Position numbers and translations under genes: made by a program. This document shows positions 33,001 to 46,763 of a stretch of DNA of 64,000 nucleotides, piece by piece. Each line of letters opens with the position of its first letter. Positions within the stretch are counted from its first letter, which is position 1. Location: the NCBI GenBank assembly GCA_023053685.1, contig JALIGW010000212.1:124001-188000 (forward strand). The letters are read 5' to 3'. The notes under the pieces were generated by a model. The model saw nothing but the letters and a program-made list of their open reading frames with translations, searched no databases and was not told the origin of the DNA. The stretch is from Diadophis punctatus similis. Taxonomy: Eukaryota; Chordata; Lepidosauria; Squamata; Dipsadidae.

Positions 33001-36000
33001 GGAAAGCCGAATTCTCGCTTGATTATTGATTCTGACCTTTCCCTGAAGAGCTAGCCCAAGGTCTAACACAGCATTCGCCTTATTTCTCAATTCAGCCCAA
33101 AAACATCACTTTTGACAAACACCTCAGAAATGAAAAAGAAACACATATTCCTGTTCCCCACGGGCTGGAAAGCCGAATTCTCGCTCAATTTTTGATTCCG
33201 ACCTTTCCCTGAAGAGCTAGCCCAAGGTCTAAAACAGCATTCGCCTTATTTCTAAATTCAGCCCAAAAACATCACTTTTGACAAACACCTCAGAAATGAA
33301 AAAGAAACACATATTCCTGTTCCCCACGGGCTGGAAAGCCGAATTCTCCCTCAATTTTTGATTCCGACCTTTCCCTGAAGAGCTAGCCCAAGGTCTAACA
33401 CAGAATTCGCCTCAGTTCTCAATTCAGCCAAAAAACATGACTTTTGACAAACACCTCAGAAATGAAAATGAAACACATATTCCTGTTCCGCACAGGCTGG
33501 AAAGCCGAATTCTCGCTTGATTTTCGATTCCGAGCCTACCCTGAAGAGCTAGCCCAAAGTCTAACACAGCATTCGCCTTAGGATTCAATTCAGCCGAAAA
33601 ACATCACTTTTGACAAACACCTCAGAAATGAAAAAAAAACACATATTCCTGTTCCCCATGGGCTGGAAAGCCGAATTCTCGCTTGATTATTGATTCTGAC
33701 CTTTCCCTGAAGAGCTAGCCCAAGGTCTAACACAGCATTCGCCTTATTTCTCAATTCAGCCCAAAAACATCACTTTTGGCAAACACCTCAGAAATGAAAA
33801 AGAAACACATATTCCTGTTCCCCACGGGCTGGAAAGCCGAATTCTCGCTCAATTTTTGATTCCGACATTTCCCTGAAGAGCTAGCCCAAGGTCTAACACA
33901 GCATTCGCCTTATTTCTTAATTCAGCCAAAAAACATGACTTTTGACAAACACCTCAGAAATGAAAATGAAACACATATTCCTGTTCCGCACAGGCTGGAA
34001 AGCCGAATTCTCGCTTGATTTTTGATTCCGACCTTTCCCTGAAGAGCTAGCCCAAGGTCTAACACAGCATTCGCCTTATTTCTCAATTCAGCCCAAAAAC
34101 ATCACTTTTGACAAACACCTCAGAAATGAAAATGAAACACATATTCCTGTTCCCCATGGGCTGGAAAGCCGAATTCTCGCTTGATTATTGATTGTGACCT
34201 TTCCCTGAAGAGCTAGCGCAAGGTCTAACAGAGCATTCGCCTTATTTCTCAATTCGGCCCAAAAACATCACTTTTGACAAACACCTCAGAAATGAAAATG
34301 AAACACATATTCCTGTTCCCCACGGGCTGGAAAGCCGAATTCTCGCTCAATTTTTGATTCCGACCTTTCCCTGAAGAGCTAGCCCAAGGTCTATCACAGC
34401 ATTCGCCTTATTTCTCAATTCAGCCCAAAAACATCACTTTTGACAAACACCTCAGAAATGAAAAAGAAACACATATTCCTGTTCCCCATGGGCTGGAAAG
34501 CCGAATTCTCGCTTGATTTTCGATTCCTAGCCTACCCTGAAGAGCTAGCCCAAGGTCTAACACAGAATTCGCCTCAGTTCTCAATTCAGCCAAAAAACAT
34601 GACTTTTGACAAACACCTCAGAAATGAAAATGAAACACATATTCCTGTTCCGCACAGGCTGGAAAGCCGAATTCTCGCTTGATTTTCGATTCCGAGCCTA
34701 CCCTGAAGAGCTAGCCCAAAGTCTAACACAGCATTCGCCTTAGGATTCAATTCAGCCGAAAAACATCACTTTTGACAAACACCTCAGAAATGAAGAAAAA
34801 ACACATATTCCTGTTCCCCATGGGCTGGAAACCCGAATTCTCGCTTGATTATTGATTCTGACCTTTCCCTGAAGAGCTAGCCCAAGGTCTAACACAGCAT
34901 TCGCCTTATTTCTCAATTCAGCCCAAAAACATCACTTTTGGCAAACACCTCAGAAATGAAAAAGAAACACATATTCCTGTTCCCCACGGGCTGGAAAGCC
35001 GAATTCTCGCTCAATTTTTGATTCCGACCTTTCCCTGAAGAGCTAGCCCAAGGTCTAACACAGCATTCGCCTTATTTCTTAATTCAGCCAGAAAACATGA
35101 CTTTTGACAAACACCTCAGAAATGAAAATGAAACACATATTCCTGTTCCGCACAGGCTGGAAAGCCGAATTCTCGCTTGATTTTTGATTCCGACCTTTCC
35201 CTGAAGAGCTAGCCCAAGGTCTAACACAGCATTCGCCTTATTTCTCAATTCAGCCCAAAAACATCACTTTTGACAAACACCTCAGAAATGAAAAAGAAAC
35301 ACATATTCCTGTTCCCCATGGGCTGGAAAGCCGAATTCTCGCTTGATTTTCGATTCCTAGCCTACCCTGAAGAGCTAGCCCAAGGTGTAACACAGAATTC
35401 GCCTCAGTTCTCAATTCAGCCAAAAAACATGACTTTTGACAAACACCTCAGAAATGAAAATGAAACACATATTCCTGTTCCGCACAGGCTGGAAAGCCGA
35501 ATTCTCGCTTGATTTTCGATTCCGAGCCTACCCTGAAGAGCTAGCCCAAAGTCTAACACAGCATTCGCCTTAGGATTCAATTCAGCCCAAAAACATCACT
35601 TTTGACAAACACCTCAGAAATGAAAAAAAAAACACATATTCCTGTTCCCCATAGGCTGGAAACACGAATTCTCGCTTGATTATTGATTCTGACCTTTCCC
35701 TGAAGAGCTAGCCCAAGGTCTAACACAGCATTCGCCTTATTTCTCAATTCAGCCCAAAAACATCACTTTTGGCAAACACCTCAGAAATGAAAAAGAAACA
35801 CATATTCCTGTTCCCCACGGGCTGGAAGGCCGAATTCTCGCTCAATTTTTGATTCCGACCTTTCCCTGAAGAGCTAGCCCAAGGTCTAACACAGCATTCG
35901 CCTTATTTCTCAATTCAGCCCAAAAACATCACTTTTGACAAACACCTCAGAAATGAAAATGAAACACATATTCCTGTTCCCCACAGGCTGGAAAGCTGAA

Positions 36001-39000
36001 TTCTCGCTTGATTTTTGATTCCGAGCCTACCCTGAAGAGCTAGCCCAAAGTCTAACACAGCATTCGCCTTAGGATTCAATTCAGCCCCAAAACATCACTT
36101 TTGACAAACACCTCAGAAATGAAAAAGAAACACATATTCCTGTTCCCCACGGGCTGGAAAGCCGAATTCTCACTCAATTTTTGATTCCGACCTTTCCCTG
36201 AAGAGCTAGCCCAAGGTCTAACACAGCATTCGCCTTATTTCGCAATTCAGCCCAAAAACATCACTTTTGACAAACACCTCAGAAATGAAAAAGAAACACA
36301 TATTCCTGTTCCCCACAGGCTGGAAAGCCGAATTCTCGCTTGATTTTGGATTCCTAGCCTACCCTGAAGAGCTAGCCCAAGGTCTAACACAGAATTCGCC
36401 TCAGTTCTCAATTCAGCCAAAAAACATGACTTTTGACAAACACCTCAGAAATGAAAATGAAACACATATTCCTGTTCTGCACAGGCTGGAAAGCCGAATT
36501 CTCGCTTGATTTTCGATTCCGAGCCTACCCTGAAGAGCTAGCCCAAAGTCTAACACAGCATTCGCCTTAGGATTCAATTCAGCCCAAAAACATCACTTTT
36601 GACAAACACCTCAGAAATGAAAAAGAAACACATATTCCTGTTCCCCATGGGCTGGAAAGCCCAATTCTCGCTTGATTATTGATTCTGACCTTTCCCTGAA
36701 GAGCTAGCGCAAGGTCTAACAGAGCATTCGCCTTATTTCTCAATTCGGCCCAAAAACATCACTTTTGACAAACACCTCAGAAATGAAAATGAAACACATA
36801 TCCCTGTTCCCCACAGGCTGGAAAGCTGAATTCTCGCTTGATTTTTGATTCCGAGCCTACCCTGAAGAGCTAGCCCAAAGTCTAACACAGCATTCGCCTT
36901 AGGATTCAATTCAGCCCAAAAACATCACTTTTGACAAACACCTCAGAAATGAAAAAGAAACACATATTCCTGTTCCCCACGGGCTGGAAAGCCGAATTCT
37001 CACTCAATTTTTGATTCCGACCTTTCCCTGAAGAGCTAGCCCAAGGTCTAACACAGCATTCGCCTTATTTCTCAATTCAGCCCAAAAACATCACTTTTGA
37101 CAAACACCTCAGAAATGAAAAAGAAACACATATTCCTGTTCCCCACGGGCTGGAAAGCCGAATTCTCAATCAATTTTTGATTCCGACCTTTCCCTGAAGA
37201 GCTAGCCCAAGGTCTAACACAGCATTCGCCTTATTTCTCAATTCAGCCCAAAAACATCACTTTTGACAAACACCTCAGAAATGAAAAAGAAACACATATT
37301 CCTGTTCCCCACGGGCTGGAAAGCCGAATTCTCACTCAATTTTTGATTCCGACCTTTCCCTGAAGAGCTAGCCCAAGGTCTAACACAGCATTCGCCTTAT
37401 TTCTCAATTCAGCCCAAAAACATCACTTTTGACAAACACCTCAGAAATGAAAATGAAACACATATTCCTGTTCTGCACAGGCTGGAAAGCCGAATTCTCG
37501 CTTGATTTTCGATTCCGAGCCTACCCTGAAGAGCTAGCCCAAAGTCTAACACAACATTCGCCTTAGGATTCAATTCAGCCCAAAAACATCACTTTTGACA
37601 AACACCTCAGAAATGAAAAAGAAACACATATTCCTGTTCCCCATGGGCTGGAAAGCCGAATTCTCGCTTGATTATTGATTCTGACCTTTCCCTGAAGAGC
37701 TAGCGCAAGGTCTAACAGAGCATTCGCCTTATTTCTCAATTCGGCCCAAAAACATCACTTTTGACAAACACCTCAGAAATAAAAAAGAAACACATATTCC
37801 TGTTCCCCATGGGCTGGAAAGCCGAATTCTCGCTTGATTATTGATTCTGACCTTTCCCTGAAGAGCTAGCCCAAGGTCTAACACAGCATTCGCCTTATTT
37901 CTCAATTCAGCCCAAAAACATCACTTTTGACAAACACCTCAGAAATGAAAAAGAAACACATATTCCTGTTCCCCACGGGCTGGAAAGCCGAATTCTCACT
38001 CAATTTTTGATTCCGACCTTTCCCTGAAGAGCTAGCCCAAGGTCTAACACAGCATTCGCCTTATTTCTCAATTCAGCCCAAAAACATCACTTTTGACAAA
38101 CACCTCAGAAATGAAAAAGAAACACATATTCCTGTTCCCCATGGGCTGGAAAGCCGAATTCTCGCTTGATTATTGATTCTGACCTTTCCCTGAAGAGCTA
38201 GCCCAAGGTCTAACACAGCATTCGCCTTAGGATTCAATTCAGCCCAAAAACATCACTTTTGACAAACACCTCAGAAATGAAAAAGAAACACATATTCCTG
38301 TTCCCCACGGGCTGGAAAGCCGAATTCTCACTCAATTTTTGATTCCGACCTTTCCCTGAAGAGCTAGCCCAAGGTCTAACACAGCATTCGCCTTATTTCT
38401 CAATTCAGCCCAAAAACATCACTTTTGACAAACACCTCAGAAATGAAAAAGAAACACATATTCCTGTTCCCCACGGGCTGGAAAGCCGAATTCTCACTCA
38501 ATTTTTGATTCCGACCTTTCCCTGAAGAGCTAGCCCAAGGTCTAACACAGCATTCGCCTTATTTCTCAATTCAGCCCAAAAACATCACTTTTGACAAACA
38601 CCTCAGAAATGAAAAAGAAACACATATTCCTGTTCCCCACGGGCTGGAAAGCCGAATTCTCACTCAATTTTTGATTCCGACCTTTCCCTGAAGAGCTAGC
38701 CCAAGGTCTAACACAGCATTCGCCTTATTTCTCAATTCAGCCCAAAAACATCACTTTTGACAAACACCTCAGAAATGAAAATGAAACACATATTCCTGTT
38801 CTGCACAGGCTGGAAAGCCGAATTCTCGCTTGATTTTCGATTCCGAGCCTACCCTGAAGAGCTAGCCCAAAGTCTAACACAACATTCGCCTTAGGATTCA
38901 ATTCAGCCCAAAAACATCACTTTTGACAAACACCTCAGAAATGAAAAAGAAACACATATTCCTGTTCCCCATGGGCTGGAAAGCCGAATTCTCGCTTGAT

Positions 39001-39168
39001 TATTGATTCTGACCTTTCCCTGAAGAGCTAGCGCAAGGTCTAACAGAGCATTCGCCTTATTTCTCAATTCGGCCCAAAAACATCACTTTTGACAAACACC
39101 TCAGAAATAAAAAAGAAACACATATTCCTGTTCCCCATGGGCTGGAAAGCCGAATTCTCGCTTGATTG
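30037..39168. repeat. 55-mer HOR unit of 9,132 bp, copy 2
   Basis: Tandem second copy of the 20,905 unit. Every landmark I checked recurs: CATTCACC at 30,582 and 32,076, GAACATTCCCC near 32,902, CGACATTTCC near 33,866, GGTCTATCAC near 34,389, GGTGTAAC near 35,385, TTTCGCAATTC near 36,239, CTCAATCAA near 37,165 and GATTGTTGATTC at 39,164 (30,032 in copy 1). I noted only isolated differences: the restored C near 31,548 that copy 1 lacks near 22,419, and CAGAACATTCCCC kept in both. The joint at about 30,037 lies within a type a monomer, consistent with unequal crossover in register. Confidence 0.93.
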
Positions 39169-40538
39169 TTGATTCTGACCTTTCCCTGAAGAGCTAGCCC
39201 AAGGTCTAACACAGCATTCGCCTTATTTCTCAATTCAGCCCAAAAACATCACTTTTGACAAACACCTCAGAAATGAAAAAGAAACACATATTCCTGTTCC
39301 CCACGGGCTGGAAAGCCGAATTCTCACTCAATTTTTGATTCCGACCTTTCCCTGAAGAGCTAGCCCAAGGTCTAACACAGTATTCGCCTTATTTCTCAAT
39401 TCAGCCCAAAAACATCACTTTTGACAAACACCTCAGAAATGAAAAAGAAACACATATTCCTGTTCCCCACGGGCTGGAAAGCCGAATTCTCACTCAATTT
39501 TTGATTCCGACCTTTCCCTGAAGAGCTAGCCCAAGGTCTAACACAGCATTCACCTTATTTCTCAATTCAGCCCAAAAACATCACTTTTGGCAAACACCTC
39601 AGAAATGAAAATGAAACACATATCCCTGTTCCCCACAGGCTGGAAAGCTGAATTCTCGCTGATTTTTGATTCCGAGCCTACCCTGAAGAGCTAGCCCAAA
39701 GTCTAACACAGCATTCGCCTTAGGATTCAATTCAGCCCAAAAACATCACTTTTGACAAACACCTCAGAAATGAAAAAGAAACACATATTCCTGTTCCCCA
39801 TGGGCTGGAAAGCTGAATTCTCGCTTGATTATTGATTCTGACCTTTCCCTGAAGAGCTAGCCCAAGGTCTAACACAGCATTCGCCTTAGGATTCAATTCA
39901 GCCCCAAAACATCACTTTTGACAAACACCTCAGAAATGAAAAAGAAACACATATTCCTGTTCCCCACGGGCTGGAAAGCCGAATTCTCACTCAATTTTTG
40001 ATTCCGACCTTTCCCTGAAGAGCTAGCCCAAGGTCTAACACAGCATTCGCCTTATTTCTCAATTCAGCCCAAAAACATCACTTTTGACAAACACCTCAGA
40101 AATGAAAAAGAAACACATATTCCTGTTCCCCACGGGCTGGAAAGCCGAATTCTCGCTTGATTTTGGATTCCTAGCCTACCCTGAAGAGCTAGCCCAAGGT
40201 CTAACACAGAATTCGCCTCAGTTCTCAATTCAGCCAAAAAACATGACTTTTGACAAACACCTCAGAAATGAAAATGAAACACATATTCCTGTTCTGCACA
40301 GGCTGGAAAGCCGAATTCTCGCTTGATTTTCGATTCCGAGCCTACCCTGAAGAGCTAGCCCAAAGTCTAACACAGCATTCGCCTTAGGATTCAATTCAGC
40401 CCAAAAACATCACTTTTGACAAACACCTCAGAAATGAAAAAGAAACACATATTCCTGTTCCCCATGGGCTGGAAAGCCGAATTCTCGCTTGATTATTGAT
40501 TCTGACCTTTCCCTGAAGAGCTAGCGCAAGGTCTAACA

Positions 40539-43027
40539 GAACAATCCCCTTATTTCTCAATTCGGCCCAAAAACATCACTTTTGACAAACACCTCAGAAA
40601 TGAAAAAGAAACACATATTCCTGTTCCCCATGGGCTGGAAAGCCGAATTCTCGCTTGATTATTGATTCTGACCTTTCCCTGAAGAGCTAGCCCAAGGTCT
40701 AACACAGCATTCGCCTTATTTCTCAATTCAGCCCAAAAACATCACTTTTGACAAACACCTCAGAAATGAAAAAGAAACACATATTCCTGTTCCCCATGGG
40801 CTGGAAAGCCGAATTCTCGCTTGATTATTGATTCTGACCTTTCCCTGAAGAGCTAGCCCAAGGTCTAACAGAGCATTCGCCTTATTTCTCAATTCGGCCC
40901 AAAAAACATCACTTTTGACAAACACCTCAGAAATGAAAATGAAACACATATCCCTGTTCCCCACAGGCTGGAAAGCTGAATTCTCGCTTGATTTTTGATT
41001 CCGAGCCTACCCTGAAGAGCTAGCCCAAAGTCTAACACAGCATTCGCCTTAGGATTCAATTCAGCCCAAAAACATCACTTTTGACAAACACCTCAGAAAT
41101 GAAAATGAAACACATATTCCTGTTCTGCACAGGCTGGAAAGCCGAATTCTCGCTTGATTTTCGATTCCGAGCCTACCCTGAAGAGCTAGCCCAAAGTCTA
41201 ACACAACATTCGCCTTAGGATTCAATTCAGCCCAAAAACATCACTTTTGACAAACACCTCAGAAATGAAAAAGAAACACATATTCCTGTTCCCCATGGGC
41301 TGGAAAGCCGAATTCTCGCTTGATTATTGATTCTGACCTTTCCCTGAAGAGCTAGCGCAAGGTCTAACAGAGCATTCGCCTTATTTCTCAATTCGGCCCA
41401 AAAACATCACTTTTGACAAACACCTCAGAAATAAAAAAGAAACACATATTCCTGTTCCCCATGGGCTGGAAAGCCGAATTCTCGCTTGATTATTGATTCT
41501 GACCTTTCCCTGAAGAGCTAGCCCAAGGTCTAACACAGCATTCGCCTTATTTCTCAATTCAGCCCAAAAACATCACTTTTGACAAACACCTCAGAAATGA
41601 AAAAGAAACACATATTCCTGTTCCCCACAGGCTGGAAAGCCGAATTCTCACTCAATTTTTGATTCCGACCTTTCCCTGAAGAGCTAGCCCAAGGTCTAAC
41701 ACAGCATTCGCCTTATTTCTCAATTCAGCCCAAAAACATCACTTTTGACAAACACCTCAGAAATGAAAAAGAAACACATATTCCTGTTCCCCACGGGCTG
41801 GAAAGCCGAATTCTCACTCAATTTTTGATTCCGACCTTTCCCTGAAGAGCTAGCCCAAGGTCTAACACAGCATTCACCTTATTTCTCAATTCAGCCCAAA
41901 AACATCACTTTTGGCAAACACCTCAGAAATGAAAATGAAACACATATCCCTGTTCCCCACAGGCTGGAAAGCTGAATTCTCGCTGATTTTTGATTCCGAG
42001 CCTACCCTGAAGAGCTAGCCCAAAGTCTAACACAGCATTCGCCTTAGGATTCAATTCAGCCCAAAAACATCACTTTTGACAAACACCTCAGAAATGAAAA
42101 AGAAACACATATTCCTGTTCCCCATGGGCTGGAAAGCTGAATTCTCGCTTGATTATTGATTCTGACCTTTCCCTGAAGAGCTAGCCCAAGGTCTAACACA
42201 GCATTCACCTTATTTCTCAATTCAGCCCAAAAACATCACTTTTGGCAAACACCTCAGAAATGAAAATGAAACACATATCCCTGTTCCCCACAGGCTGGAA
42301 AGCTGAATTCTCGCTGATTTTTGATTCCGAGCCTACCCTGAAGAGCTAGCCCAAAGTCTAACACAGCATTCGCCTTAGGATTCAATTCAGCCCAAAAACA
42401 TCACTTTTGACAAACACCTCAGAAATGAAAAAGAAACACATATTCCTGTTCCCCATGGGCTGGAAAGCTGAATTCTCGCTTGATTATTGATTCTGACCTT
42501 TCCCTGAAGAGCTAGCCCAAGGTCTAACACAGCATTCGCCTTAGGATTCAATTCAGCCCAAAAACATCACTTTTGACAAACACCTCAGAAATGAAAAAGA
42601 AACACATATTCCTGTTCCCCACGGGCTGGAAAGCCGAATTCTCGCTTGATTTTGGATTCCTAGCCTACCCTGAAGAGCTAGCCCAAGGTCTAACACAGAA
42701 TTCGCCTCAGTTCTCAATTCAGCCAAAAAACATGACTTTTGACAAACACCTCAGAAATGAAAATGAAACACATATTCCTGTTCTGCACAGGCTGGAAAGC
42801 CGAATTCTCGCTTGATTTTCGATTCCGAGCCTACCCTGAAGAGCTAGCCCAAAGTCTAACACAGCATTCGCCTTAGGATTCAATTCAGCCCAAAAACATC
42901 ACTTTTGACAAACACCTCAGAAATGAAAAAGAAACACATATTCCTGTTCCCCATGGGCTGGAAAGCCGAATTCTCGCTTGATTATTGATTCTGACCTTTC
43001 CCTGAAGAGCTAGCGCAAGGTCTAACA
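40539..43027. repeat. 15-mer-offset duplication within 55-mer copy 3 (2,489 bp)
   Basis: The private GAACAATCCCC occurs at 40,539 and 43,028. Each is preceded by the same series (GGATTCCTAGCC monomer, type c with CTGCACAGG, type b, type d). The 2,489-bp spacing is 15 monomers less one base, which fits two CGCTGA deletions and one A insertion (near 40,901) in between. Because the GAACAATCCCC variant is absent from copies 1 and 2, this duplication happened after copy 3 separated from them. Confidence 0.85.
41871..42533. repeat. Dimer duplication (two units of 331 bp)
   Basis: A two-monomer unit (CATTCACC monomer with TTTTGGC and CATATCCCTG and a CGCTGATTTTTG deletion, then type b with GCTGAATTC) occurs at 41,871 and again at 42,202. 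Each is 331 bp, 2 x 166 less one, because both carry the same one-base deletion. It is nested in the 15-mer-offset duplication and is the smallest recent amplification I see. Confidence 0.85.
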
Positions 43028-46000
43028 GAACAATCCCCTTATTTCTCAATTCGGCCCAAAAACATCACTTTTGACAAACACCTCAGAAATGAAAAAGAAA
43101 CACATATTCCTGTTCCCCATGGGCTGGAAAGCCGAATTCTCGCTTGATTATTGATTCTGACCTTTCCCTGAAGAGCTAGCCCAAGGTCTAACACAGCATT
43201 CGCCTTATTTCTCAATTCAGCCCAAAAACATCACTTTTGACAAACACCTCAGAAATGAAAAAGAAACACATATTCCTGTTCCCCACGGGCTGGAAAGCCG
43301 AATTCTCGCTCAATTTTTGATTCCGACCTTTCCCTGAAGAGCTAGCCCAAGGTCTAACACAGCATTCGCCTTATTTCTCAATTCAGCCCAAAAACATCAC
43401 TTTTGACAAACACCTCAGAAATGAAAAAGAAACACATATTCCTGTTCCCCACGGGCTGGAAAGCCGAATTCTCCCTCAATTTTTGATTCCGACCTTTCCC
43501 TGAAGAGCTAGCCCAAGGTCTAACACAGAATTCGCCTCAGTTCTCAATTCAGCCAAAAAACATGACTTTTGACAAACACCTCAGAAATGAAAATGAAACA
43601 CATATTCCTGTTCCGCACAGGCTGGAAAGCCGAATTCTCGCTTGATTTTCGATTCCGAGCCTACCCTGAAGAGCTAGCCCAAAGTCTAACACAGCATTCG
43701 CCTTAGGATTCAATTCAGCCGAAAAACATCACTTTTGACAAACACCTCAGAAATGAAAAAAAAACACATATTCCTGTTCCCCATGGGCTGGAAACCCGAA
43801 TTCTCGCTTGATTATTGATTCTGACCTTTCCCTGAAGAGCTAGCCCAAGGTCTAACACAGCATTCGCCTTATTTCTCAATTCAGCCCAAAAACATCACTT
43901 TTGGCAAACACCTCAGAAATGAAAAAGAAACACATATTCCTGTTCCCCACGGGCTGGAAAGCCGAATTCTCGCTCAATTTTTGATTCCGACCTTTCCCTG
44001 AAGAGCTAGCCCAAGGTCTAACACAGCATTCGCCTTATTTCTAAATTCAGCCAAAAAACATGACTTTTGACAAACACCTCAGAAATGAAAATGAAACACA
44101 TATTCCTGTTCCGCACAGGCTGGAAAGCCGAATTCTCGCTTGATTTTTGATTCCGACCTTTCCCTGAAGAGCCAGCCCAAGGTCTAACACAGCATTCGCC
44201 TTATTTCTCAATTCAGCCCAAAAACATCACTTTTGACAAACACCTCAGAAATGAAAATGAAACACATATTCCTGTTCCCCATGGGCTGGAAAGCCGAATT
44301 CTCGCTTGATTATTGATTGTGACCTTTCCCTGAAGAGCTAGCGCAAGGTCTAACAGAGCATTCGCCTTATTTCTCAATTCGGCCCAAAAACATCACTTTT
44401 GACAAACACCTCAGAAATGAAAAAGAAACACATATTCCTGTTCCCCACGGGCTGGAAAGCCGAATTCTCGCTCAATTTTTGATTCCGACCTTTCCCTGAA
44501 GAGCTAGCCCAAGGTCTAACACAGCATTCGCCTTATTTCTCAATTCAGCCCAAAAACATCACTTTTGACAAACACCTCAGAAATGAAAAAGAAACACATA
44601 TTCCTGTTCCCCATGGGCTGGAAAGCCGAATTCTCGCTTGATTTTCGATTCCTAGCCTACCCTGAAGAGCTAGCCCAAGGTCTAACACAGAATTCGCCTC
44701 AGTTCTCAATTCAGCCAAAAAACATGACTTTTGACAAACACCTCAGAAATGAAAATGAAACACATATTCCTGTTCCGCACAGGCTGGAAAGCCGAATTCT
44801 CGCTTGATTTTCGATTCCGAGCCTACCCTGAAGAGCTAGCCCAAAGTCTAACACAGCATTCGCCTTAGGATTCAATTCAGCCGAAAAACATCACTTTTGA
44901 CAAACACCTCAGAAATGAAAAAAAAAACACATATTCCTGTTCCCCATGGGCTGGAAACCCGAATTCTCGCTTGATTATTGATTCTGACCTTTCCCTGAAG
45001 AGCTAGCCCAAGGTCTAACACAGCATTCGCCTTATTTCTCAATTCAGCCCAAAAACATCACTTTTGGCAAACACCTCAGAAATGAAAAAGAAACACATAT
45101 TCCTGTTCCCCACGGGCTGGAAAGCCGAATTCTCGCTCAATTTTTGATTCCGACCTTTCCCTGAAGAGCTAGCCCAAGGTCTAACACAGCATTCGCCTTA
45201 TTTCTTAATTCAGCCAAAAAACATGACTTTTGACAAACACCTCAGAAATGAAAATGAAACACATATTCCTGTTCCGCACAGGCTGGAAAGCCGAATTCTC
45301 GCTTGATTTTTGATTCCGACCTTTCCCTGAAGAGCTAGCCCAAGGTCTAACACAGCATTCGCCTTATTTCTCAATTCAGCCCAAAAACATCACTTTTGAC
45401 AAACACCTCAGAAATGAAAAAGAAACACATATTCCTGTTCCCCATGGGCTGGAAAGCCGAATTCTCGCTTGATTTTCGATTCCTAGCCTACCCTGAAGAG
45501 CTAGCCCAAGGTCTAACACAGAATTCGCCTCAGTTCTCAATTCAGCCAAAAAACATGACTTTTGACAAACACCTCAGAAATGAAAATGAAACACATATTC
45601 CTGTTCCGCACAGGCTGGAAAGCCGAATTCTCGCTTGATTTTCGATTCCGAGCCTACCCTGAAGAGCTAGCCCAAAGTCTAACACAGCATTCGCCTTAGG
45701 ATTCAATTCAGCCCAAAAACATCACTTTTGACAAACACCTCAGAAATGAAAAAAAAACACATATTCCTGTTCCCCATAGGCTGGGAACACGAATTCTCAC
45801 TTGATTATTGATTCTGACCTTTCCCTGAAGAGCTAGCCCAAGGTCTAACACAGCATTCGCCTTATTTCTCAATTCAGCCCAAAAACATCACTTTTGGCAA
45901 ACACCTCAGAAATGAAAAAGAAACACATATTCCTGTTCCCCACGGGCTGGAAAGCCGAATTCTCGCTCAATTTTTGATTCCGACCTTTCCCTGAAGAGCT

Positions 46001-46763
46001 AGCCCAAGGTCTAACACAGCATTCGCCTTATTTCTCAATTCAGCCCAAAAACATCACTTTTGACAAACACCTCAGAAATGAAAATGAAACACATATTCCT
46101 GTTCCCCACAGGCTGGAAAGCTGAATTCTCGCTTGATTTTTGATTCCGAGCCTACCCTGAAGAGCTAGCCCAAAGTCTAACACAGCATTCGCCTTAGGAT
46201 TCAATTCAGCCCCAAAACATCACTTTTGACAAACACCTCAGAAATGAAAAAGAAACACATATTCCTGTTCCCCACGGGCTGGAAAGCCGAATTCTCACTC
46301 AATTTTTGATTCCGACCTTTCCCTGAAGAGCTAGCCCAAGGTCTAACACAGCATTCGCCTTATTTCTCAATTCAGCCCAAAAACATCACTTTTGACAAAC
46401 ACCTCAGAAATGAAAAAGAAACACATATTCCTGTTCCCCACAGGCTGGAAAGCCGAATTCTCGCTTGATTTTGGATTCCTAGCCTACCCTGAAGAGCTAG
46501 CCCAAGGTCTAACACAGAATTCGCCTCAGTTCTCAATTCAGCCAAAAAACATGACTTTTGACAAACACCTCAGAAATGAAAATGAAACACATATTCCTGT
46601 TCTGCACAGGCTGGAAAGCCGAATTCTCGCTTGATTTTCGATTCCGAGCCTACCCTGAAGAGCTAGCCCAAAGTCTAACACAGCATTCGCCTTAGGATTC
46701 AATTCAGCCCAAAAACATCACTTTTGACAAACACCTCAGAAATGAAAAAGAAACACATATTCC

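Larger units (their letters stand above)
39169..46763. repeat. 55-mer HOR unit, copy 3, rearranged and truncated
   Basis: It follows copies 1 and 2 but has lost about one monomer at its start, gained an internal segment (about 40,560-43,050) and ends at about 46,763, where module X takes over from the CTCAATCAA part. Markers private to this copy: CGCTGATTTTTG near 39,657, 41,981 and 42,312, GAACAATCCCC at 40,539 and 43,028, GAGCCAGCCC near 44,169, and CTGGGAACACG near 45,781. It retains the two 7-mer units (CAGCCG anchors at 43,718 and 44,880). Confidence 0.88.

Noticed and set aside
20905..39168. Assembly artefact as the sole explanation of the 9,132-bp tandem copies
   Set aside because: Copies 1 and 2 have a few private differences (for example the missing C near 22,419), and the third copy shares ancestry but has its own derived variants, so at least part of the duplication is biological. 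An artefact in copy number cannot be excluded from sequence alone.
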